Shown one piece after another: positions 44,685-50,366 of a stretch of 50,366 nt of DNA (position 1 is its first letter; every line of letters begins with the position of its first letter). The position numbers were made by a program, and so were the translations under genes. The stretch covers positions 1-50,366 of the forward strand of contig JAJXWR010000008.1 in the NCBI GenBank assembly GCA_021781515.1, given 5' to 3'. A model generated the notes under the pieces. It saw only the letters and a program-made list of their open reading frames with translations. It was not told the DNA's origin and did not search any database. The stretch comes from Pseudomonadota bacterium. Its GTDB lineage: Bacteria > Pseudomonadota > Gammaproteobacteria > Pseudomonadales > Moraxellaceae.

Positions 44685-46589
44685 TTGTTCGTCTCAACAC
44701 CACTGCTGTTTTTTTTTCTGCTGCTGTATTCCTTTGTGCCTACCCCAGCCTGTGCCAGTCTGACCGAGGCTCTGGATCAGGCACAACGGATGGATTTAGC
44801 GCACCACCCCTACTGGTTGCGTCTGCTACATTACCCGGCCTCCAGGCATCGGCGAACCCTCGCAGGCAGCAAAGCGCAGGGTTCGCTGTTTTTTCTGGCC
44901 AGCACCGGAGCAAAGTCTCCAACTGCGGAACTGGTAGCGGATCTGCAAGGCTTCTACACCCCTCTTCCTGAGGGCGACAATCACCCACAATGCCGTCTGC
45001 CGGCTCGGCTGAACTGGCTCAGAGAGCAACTGGGATCACGGCTGCACGATTTACCCATTGTTCCTTGTAATCAGTACAACAAGTGGCGCGCTGCCTTGGC
45101 GACCCAACATATTAGCCTGATTTTTGCCAGTGATTACACGAACAACCCTTCTTCCATGTTTGGCCACACCTTTTTGAGACTGGATTCCGTCTGGCCCACT
45201 CCAGACCCCTTACTCAGCTATGCCATCAGCTATGCCGCCGCCACCCGCGAAACCAATGGGATTATTTTTGCCATCAAAGGCCTGAGTGGTGGTTATCCGG
45301 GGCAGTACAGCCTGATGCCCTACTATGAAAAAGTCAATCAGTACATTGCTATTGAAGACCGGGATCTCTGGGAGTACAGCCTGAACCTCAGTACGACAGA
45401 CATTGATCGCTTGTTGGCACATGTATGGGAATTGCAGGACGTGACCTTTCCCTACTATTTTTTTACCGATAATTGCGCCAATGAACTGCTGCGTTTGCTG
45501 GAAACGGCCAACCCGGCACTGCATCTTTCGTCTGGATTTAACACCTATGCCATCCCTGCCGACACCATCCGTTATGTAGTACATCACTCCCCTCTCGTCA
45601 GTTCAGTCTATTTCCGGCCGGCACACGCCACTCAGGTCCAGTACCGGATTGCCACCAATCCACCTGCCGTCAATAAGTGCGCCGCTGTCTTGTTGGCGGG
45701 GCATCCGCTGGCCAACTGCGTTTCAGTCTTGTCTAGTGCCGATGCAGCCGCCGCACTGGAAACGGCCAGTGGACTACTGGGACTGGTTCATGACACCCCC
45801 CTTGTTGATCAACCACGTCAGCACACGCTGCAACTCAGTCTGCTGCAACAGCGAGCAGCACTGGGACAGCAGATAGCTCCGGCACCAATGCCTTGGCCAA
45901 CCACCAATCCCGCTCAAGGACATGACAGTGCCGGATTCTACGCACTTACTGGCCTGCGTCAGGGCCACCCCATCCTCAATGCTGGAGGACACCCAGCCTA
46001 TCATACCGACGCAGAAGATAGCCGAGGCTACCGCCCCGGTGCCAGTATTGATTTTCTGGATCTAGAGGCACAGTACCGGGAACAGGACCGCCACCTGCAC
46101 CTGAATTCATTCACACTACTGGACATACAGTCCTATGCCGCCCGCTCCGCTTTACAGCATCCCCTGTCCTGGCAATTGCATCTGGGTGCTGAAGATATGC
46201 CGATTCAACATCAGCAACTGGATGCGGTACATACCCATGTCGTAGAAAGTGTCAGCGCCGGGATGGGGATGGCCTGGTCGACGCCCTCTCAAAACCAGAT
46301 CGTTCATGGTCTGCTTGAAACCATCAACTGGCTGGGCCCCAGTGTTACTGGAGCGGCCACCGGCGTCGGCCTGAATTTGGGTCTCACGCAACAAATAGAC
46401 AACACCCATACCCAGCTGTCCATCGAACCGTTGTGCATGACGCAATCGTTGGGGTGCTGGTGGCGTACTCAGGCCAGCTGGAACCAGACGCTGTTACGCA
46501 ACCTCAGTTTGCGCTGCGAATGGCAACGCTGGCAAAAAAACTCCAAGTCTCTGAATACACTGTCGATGGGCGTCTATCATTTTTACTGA
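44685..46589 (+). CDS. DUF4105 domain envelope protein
   Basis: The best start is a TTG at 44685, with GGAGGT seven bases upstream and a signal peptide directly after it (FVSTPLLFFFLLLYSFVPTPACA). A TTG at 44622 overlapping the DUF3015 stop would add 21 unlikely residues. The 634-residue exported protein has a DUF4105 domain (about 120-330: SLIFASDYTNNPSSMFGHTF; FPYYFFTDNCANELLRLLET) with the His and the DNCA cysteine typical of NlpC/P60-like folds, so it may be a cysteine hydrolase. A beta-rich C-terminal region, ending LNTLSMGVYHFY, could form a membrane barrel. Confidence 0.85.
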   Translation: MFVSTPLLFFFLLLYSFVPTPACASLTEALDQAQRMDLAHHPYWLRLLHYPASRHRRTLAGSKAQGSLFFLASTGAKSPTAELVADLQGFYTPLPEGDNHPQCRLPARLNWLREQLGSRLHDLPIVPCNQYNKWRAALATQHISLIFASDYTNNPSSMFGHTFLRLDSVWPTPDPLLSYAISYAAATRETNGIIFAIKGLSGGYPGQYSLMPYYEKVNQYIAIEDRDLWEYSLNLSTTDIDRLLAHVWELQDVTFPYYFFTDNCANELLRLLETANPALHLSSGFNTYAIPADTIRYVVHHSPLVSSVYFRPAHATQVQYRIATNPPAVNKCAAVLLAGHPLANCVSVLSSADAAAALETASGLLGLVHDTPLVDQPRQHTLQLSLLQQRAALGQQIAPAPMPWPTTNPAQGHDSAGFYALTGLRQGHPILNAGGHPAYHTDAEDSRGYRPGASIDFLDLEAQYREQDRHLHLNSFTLLDIQSYAARSALQHPLSWQLHLGAEDMPIQHQQLDAVHTHVVESVSAGMGMAWSTPSQNQIVHGLLETINWLGPSVTGAATGVGLNLGLTQQIDNTHTQLSIEPLCMTQSLGCWWRTQASWNQTLLRNLSLRCEWQRWQKNSKSLNTLSMGVYHFY

Positions 46590-46664
46590 GTAATGCCGGT
46601 CAATCAGCACATAGCCATGCGCAAATTGCACGCTTTGGTCATACTGATTCGCTGCGATGTTGCA

Positions 46665-47645
46665 TCAGGTGCTTTTCTGTAACCCCGTGCGAGCAGCAAT
46701 CGCTGTCACCAGCGCTGAAAAGTCATCATGGCATTGTTGCACATTGGTTTGATACGCACCGATTGCTCCATCAGCATTGGTCAAACTAAACATCGGTTTG
46801 CGAGCTTCCATAGCCATCGGCATCAAGCTGCGGTAATGTTTGAGGCGATGAATCTGGTGGTCATTAGACTCGGCAGCCTCTTCCCCTGAAACGCTGGTGC
46901 GATAGGCTATCGGCAACTGCGTCTGCCACTTGGTGTATGCCCTGGCAGAATTCCCAAAACGCTCGACTTGTTGCATCAATACATAGCCTAGCGGAGACAT
47001 ATCGCCCAGTGGCATTTCCCCAAGAGTACCGGGGGCGTATGGAAGTGCCGCCGCCCATGCGCTGCGCCACTTGCGCAACATAGGCCCCAGATTTTTCAGA
47101 CCTTGCAGCGACAGCAAATCTGGTGCTACCGGCATCAGCACATGACTGGATGCCACAAATGCAGAACGGTTGATGGCCCCCAGATTCGGGCCAACGTCCA
47201 ACAACACCACATCGGCTTGATACCGTTTTGCCGCTTCGTGAATCACTCGCCAGAACGCAGTGGTAACACGAAACGTACGTTCACACCCATCAAGGCAGCG
47301 TGGCCATCCGGTAGAAAGCGCCTCTTCGATCGGTGAAAGTGCCGGGTTCCCCACCAGCAACCCCAAGAGATCGCCTAATGGCTCTATATGTACCGGACAC
47401 ACATCGCCAGTACCGTTAAACAAGGGAGCCACTGCACCATACATCGTGAGAGCATGCTCATCATCGAGCCACAACGCCTCAAGCCTCGATTCGTCCAGCG
47501 CCATGCTTGACAAACTGGATTGCGGATCGAGATCCACTGCCAAAACACGAAACCCCTTTTCCGCAAACATGAAAGCACTGTGATAAACGAGTGACGTTTT
47601 GCCCACCCCCCCTCTGTTATTAAAAAATGTGATGTGCGCCGTCAT
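46665..47645 (-). CDS. ParA/MinD-like ATPase
   Basis: The 326-residue product is a deviant Walker-A ATPase: FFNNRGGVGKTSLVYHSAFM at residues 7-26, with Arg where the signature Lys usually stands, RVLAVDLDPQSSLSSMAL, and VVLLDVGPNLGAINRSAFVA. No ParB is encoded nearby and no helix-turn-helix precedes the ATPase, so plasmid partition is only one option. The ATG overlaps the stop of the upstream AlbA_2 gene by 4 nt, so the two proteins probably act together. The DNA lies in an accessory stretch next to an interrupted mntA gene. Confidence 0.85.
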   Translation of the reverse strand: MTAHITFFNNRGGVGKTSLVYHSAFMFAEKGFRVLAVDLDPQSSLSSMALDESRLEALWLDDEHALTMYGAVAPLFNGTGDVCPVHIEPLGDLLGLLVGNPALSPIEEALSTGWPRCLDGCERTFRVTTAFWRVIHEAAKRYQADVVLLDVGPNLGAINRSAFVASSHVLMPVAPDLLSLQGLKNLGPMLRKWRSAWAAALPYAPGTLGEMPLGDMSPLGYVLMQQVERFGNSARAYTKWQTQLPIAYRTSVSGEEAAESNDHQIHRLKHYRSLMPMAMEARKPMFSLTNADGAIGAYQTNVQQCHDDFSALVTAIAARTGLQKST

Positions 47646-48844
47646 GTCTCGTCCCCTTTAATGAATGCAGCCACCATGCCGGGCTGTACCTCAAAGCGCA
47701 ACCGCTGACCCAGCGCTTTGCGCGCTATGGCAATTCCGGCACCAAAGCGCTGCACATAGCCCAAGGCACGCATCGCCTCGGCCAGATCAGGATTACGATA
47801 GTCGGTAATGCCGGGTTGACCAAAGTTCTCTGGGGTTACGCAACCGAAGGAACCACCGGGATTGTGAATCTCAATGCGGTCATCAAACCAGTACACTCTC
47901 ACTGGAGTGTTCGTTGCCTCATAGCTTCTGTGCATAAAAGCATTACGTACTAACTGCCGCAAGGCATTCATTGGATACGTTTCACGGCGATCTTCTGTGG
48001 CAACATCGCTGAACCGCACACCACGAAAATTATGTGCAGCAAGCTTTTCTTCCAGCCGCCGAATCTGGTCGGCCACCGTGCCATGAATCGGTTCATCATC
48101 CATCACTGGTGCGGTCAGATCACCACCTGCCAGCCGCAGAAATTGTGCATAGGCCCCAGGTAACCATTCCGAGGGCGATTTGCCGATAATTAGCAACCCC
48201 AATGTAGTCGGCGTCGGTTCTTCTTCTCCAATCACCATTTTGGTTGCAGCCAACCTTTGTTCATAGCTTCGGCCATTTGCCTCCAACACGTCACGTGCAA
48301 CAAGCGATGGCAAATATTCCTGCTCGAAGCGTAGCCGATTGAGATCCGAAAGGTCAGCACCACGCACCGGCTGCACATCGAAAGGCCGATCGCGATGACG
48401 GCGACGCTCGTTGAGTAGGCGCTCGTCCTGTGCCGTCGCGAGACCCCTGCGAGGCCCCCATCGTACATGAATTCGCCCTTGGTAACGCACGGGAGGTGTA
48501 TCGCAAGGTAAGACGGTGATTACCGCCACCCGGCTACCACGCAATAATTTTTTTTCCACAAATAATGTCGGTGGCGGCACGATATTTCCGTCGGTCTTGA
48601 TACTGGCAAGGCTCAACAACAGTTCATCACTTACAACAAAATCGGGAATAATTGTTCCATCGTCGTGTACACCGATCAAAAGCACGCCAGGCACACCATG
48701 TCCTGCCAGATCATTAGCAAATGCACAGACAGCCTCTCGCACTTTTCTTGGGAAATCTCCCTGAAAAGACTGTTTGCGCTCCACACAATCTGACTCCAGG
48801 TCAGCCATCATGGCTTCCAGTTGTATGTCGCTGTAATAACTCAT
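47642..48844 (-). CDS. AlbA_2 (Schlafen-like) domain ATP-binding protein
   Basis: The ATG at 48844 with AGGTG upstream gives a 400-residue product; the frame extends 42 codons further without support. An AlbA_2-type domain lies at about 10-130 (ESDCVERKQSF; AVCAFANDLAGHGVPGVLLI). A C-terminal GHKL-like ATP-binding part and winged helix follow (MNALRQLVRNAFMHRSYEAT; DDRIEIHNPGGSFG). This is the layout of the COG2865-type putative regulators, some of which serve in defence or toxin-antitoxin systems. It is translationally coupled to the ParA-like gene. Confidence 0.82.
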   Translation of the reverse strand: MSYYSDIQLEAMMADLESDCVERKQSFQGDFPRKVREAVCAFANDLAGHGVPGVLLIGVHDDGTIIPDFVVSDELLLSLASIKTDGNIVPPPTLFVEKKLLRGSRVAVITVLPCDTPPVRYQGRIHVRWGPRRGLATAQDERLLNERRRHRDRPFDVQPVRGADLSDLNRLRFEQEYLPSLVARDVLEANGRSYEQRLAATKMVIGEEEPTPTTLGLLIIGKSPSEWLPGAYAQFLRLAGGDLTAPVMDDEPIHGTVADQIRRLEEKLAAHNFRGVRFSDVATEDRRETYPMNALRQLVRNAFMHRSYEATNTPVRVYWFDDRIEIHNPGGSFGCVTPENFGQPGITDYRNPDLAEAMRALGYVQRFGAGIAIARKALGQRLRFEVQPGMVAAFIKGDET

Positions 48845-49076
48845 TACACCTACTGTTCCTAAAATAGTTACACCTAGCTGCGCATAAGATTGATCCGCAT
48901 TTGGTTGATATCGGTACGAAGAAAACCGCAACGCCCCAGCAACCTTGACATCAAGGTTTTTATGAGTCACTGTACGTTCGCAGATCGTCCGCTCCTACTG
49001 GTCGATATGGCAACTATCCATGTGGATAATACAGCGAAATAATAGTAAAAATTCATGGGTATTCGGAAATACTTGA

Positions 49077-49105
49077 TTGATTCCTCCCCGTTGTGTGAGT
49101 ATAGT
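49077..49105 (+). promoter_or_regulatory. Promoter of the MNT nucleotidyltransferase gene
   Basis: TTGATT (49077-49082) and TATAGT (49100-49105) are exactly 17 nt apart, putting the start near 49112 and the ATG 25 nt later. It is divergent from the AlbA_2/ParA pair, whose start is about 230 nt to the left. Confidence 0.6.
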
Positions 49106-49136
49106 CAAGTCGGATAATTTGATTGATAGGCGCACC

Positions 49137-49418
49137 ATGCACACCCTTGCAAATCATCCGCTCGATGCAGCAACCACACAGACGGTACTGGCCTTTCTTG
49201 AACGCGTAGCAGCAGTTTTTCCGGTGCGCAGTGCCATTCTGTTCGGCAGTCGTGCGCGAGGTGAGTTTCATCGCGATAGCGATGTGGATGTGGCGGTTTT
49301 ACTTTCCGGCCATAGCGATCAATTCATGGCAGCGAAAATAGCAATGTCTGACATGGCTTTCGATCTGACACTCCCCATGGCTAAAGCCAGGGGGTTCTCT
49401 GTTTATCTTGGGGCATAG
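49137..49418 (+). pseudogene. mntA: MNT-domain nucleotidyltransferase (MntA-like antitoxin), truncated
   Basis: From the ATG at 49137 (AGG seven bases upstream) the product shows the minimal nucleotidyltransferase fold: G37-S38 in LFGSRARGEFHRDSDVDVAV, with D49 and D51 as the metal ligands in the GSx10DxD pattern. Such proteins are antitoxins that AMPylate HEPN toxins. True homology ends at DMAFDL (about 49366), where the end of an IS200/IS605-like element begins; the last 17 codons are read from the element. The missing part and any HEPN gene would lie beyond the right edge. Confidence 0.8.
49366..49393 (-). mobile_element. Right end hairpin of an IS200/IS605-like element
   Basis: The segment starting TGACACTCCCC is followed by the stem TGGCT-AA-AGCCA (49378-49389), extended by CCCC/GGGG with one bulge. 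On the minus strand this follows the TnpB-like gene, as expected for the right end, which also forms the scaffold of the guide RNA. The element boundary coincides with the break in mntA. Confidence 0.65.
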
Positions 49419-49428
49419 GATATTACTC

Positions 49429-50366
49429 CTACTCAGACCAAGCAGAGAACTTTTGACGCAAACTGCTCCAAGGACTCGACGTTCCTCCCTTTGGCGACCC
49501 ATTGAGTGTCCCTTTTTGCAAAGAAGCGGCTCGACGACAACGGTGCCAAACGGGTTTGCAGTTTATCGGCTGACACGGGTTCGCGCCAAGGCGTGTGCGG
49601 GGCCTGTGGGTACTCGTGCTCATCACGCCGTCTCTCGGTACAAACAGTTGTTTCTCCCGAAGCGATGGCGCAAGGAGCTGCCATGCCACTTCTAACACTT
49701 CAGGATCATGCGACCAACGCTCAACGACGTTGCCATCCACTCTGGCGGTAGACCGCACGGCATTTTTTGCTAAAAATGCCGAGTAAATATCACGGTCTAC
49801 TTTTCCACGTCCATCTCCAAAGATATGGACGCGTACACGCAGACTTTTCTTGGTATAGGTCTGCGTGCTGTGGTCGTATTGGGAGGTCTTCAACTGCCGG
49901 ACGTTTACTGCGATGGTATCCCCGCAGGCTCTTTCAGCCTTCCGTTTCAACTCGCTCATAAATCGTCCTGGGGCGCGTATACTCACACTACGCCCATAGT
50001 TCTTTTGTAGCGATAACACACTCACATTATCGTGCCGCCATGTTCTGGCAACACTGAGTAAGTCATTAATGTCTGCGCCATGTGAATTGGCTCGGCACTT
50101 CGTTGCCTGCGCCTGCAAGGCAGCAATCATGTGCTGTGTCTTCTGCTGTGCCACAGATTGCTTCCATTGCTTCCTGCCCTTGATCACCGTTCCCAAGGCC
50201 ACCACTGTCTTGTTCCCTTGGCGTTTAAGCACGTCAGCCTTGAAGTTGTCTGGATTATTGGCTCGCAGCTGCCGAGACAGGCGACGTTGCAGACGTTCAA
50301 TTTTTTGGGCTGGATTGTTCACCTGTTCGCAGAAATTAAATATCCCTGCTGTATGTTCTGTAACCC
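49429..50366 (-). CDS. tnpB: TnpB-like nuclease/transposase, runs off the window edge
   Basis: The frame is open to the right edge and reads FCEQVNNPAQKIERLQRRLS, the conserved helix RQLRANNPDNF, GRKQWKQSVAQQKTQHMIAA, the strand NVSVLSLQKNYGRSVSIRAP, and RDIYSAFLAKN with the final catalytic Asp. The zinc-ribbon cysteines usually found between LKTSQYDH and VHIFGDG are absent, as in one TnpB subgroup. Near 49620-49690 the better-looking tail (REPVSADKLQ... ESLEQFASKVLCLV, ending at 49433) is in another frame, so a frameshift is likely. The N-terminal part is outside the window. With the end hairpin at 49366 it forms one element. Confidence 0.7.
   Translation of the reverse strand, partial: VTEHTAGIFNFCEQVNNPAQKIERLQRRLSRQLRANNPDNFKADVLKRQGNKTVVALGTVIKGRKQWKQSVAQQKTQHMIAALQAQATKCRANSHGADINDLLSVARTWRHDNVSVLSLQKNYGRSVSIRAPGRFMSELKRKAERACGDTIAVNVRQLKTSQYDHSTQTYTKKSLRVRVHIFGDGRGKVDRDIYSAFLAKNAVRSTARVDGNVVERWSHDPEVLEVAWQLLAPSLREKQLFVPRDGVMSTSTHRPRTRLGANPCQPINCKPVWHRCRRAASLQKGTLNGSPKGGTSSPWSSLRQKFSAWSE

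Noticed and set aside
46665-47645. Plasmid partition locus parAB
   Set aside because: No parB-like gene or centromere-like repeat array is visible next to the ParA-like gene; the partner is an AlbA_2 protein.

Overview
The window looks like chromosome from a gammaproteobacterium of medium G+C. No single genus is claimed. The evidence is gene order and protein content: secA / M23 peptidase / dciA / lpxC in the arrangement known from pseudomonads and relatives, pepA-holC-valS divergent from lptG, and a long cluster trmJ-cysE-iscRSUA-hscBA-fdx-iscX-ndk-rlmN-pilW-rodZ-ispG-hisS-yfgM-bamB-der. Lipid A synthesis (LpxC), LPS transport (LptG) and outer-membrane assembly (BamB) show a two-membrane cell; PilW-type protein suggests type IV pili.

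Layout. 1-6.6 kb: argJ, secA, a membrane-anchored M23 peptidase, dciA and lpxC. The first 27 bases are an inverted copy of part of argJ and look like a fold-back or contig-end artefact. 6.8-11.6 kb: a worn accessory block with an alpha/beta hydrolase under its own promoter and operator-like repeat, a hipBA pair whose toxin is cut short, a dinJ-yafQ pair whose toxin is frameshifted, and transposase relics. 11.6-19.8 kb: a one-TM protein, a PP2C phosphatase and lptG (no adjacent lptF), then divergent pepA-holC-valS and a class III cyclase fused to an FHA domain. 19.8-26 kb: an unusual NRAMP-like transporter with a small upstream gene, xseA, a second M23 protein and a DUF445 membrane protein preceded by two identical perfect 18-bp palindromes. 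26-42.7 kb: the long core cluster for tRNA and ribosome work, envelope assembly, isoprenoid precursor synthesis and Fe-S cluster assembly, read right to left; many neighbours overlap by 4-8 nt.

42.7-50.4 kb: a second accessory stretch: IS200/IS605-type and IS5-type relics, a TRL-like lipoprotein, a DUF3015-DUF4105 pair in which a strong hairpin covers the second gene's Shine-Dalgarno, a ParA-like ATPase overlapping an AlbA_2-type ATP-binding protein, and an MNT nucleotidyltransferase gene interrupted by an IS200/IS605-like element whose TnpB-like gene runs off the end.

How it fits together: IscR very likely controls the isc operon through a box overlapping the cysE stop codon; CysE (cysteine supply) and IscS (cysteine desulfurase) sit side by side, and IspG and RlmN, both 4Fe-4S enzymes, are downstream. 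The two accessory stretches share IS5 and IS200/IS605 relics, suggesting repeated insertion and decay. The most interesting unexplained signals are the twin palindromes before the DUF445 gene, the hairpin before the DUF4105 gene, and the ParA/AlbA_2 pair beside the disrupted mntA. No CRISPR array, rRNA or tRNA was seen.
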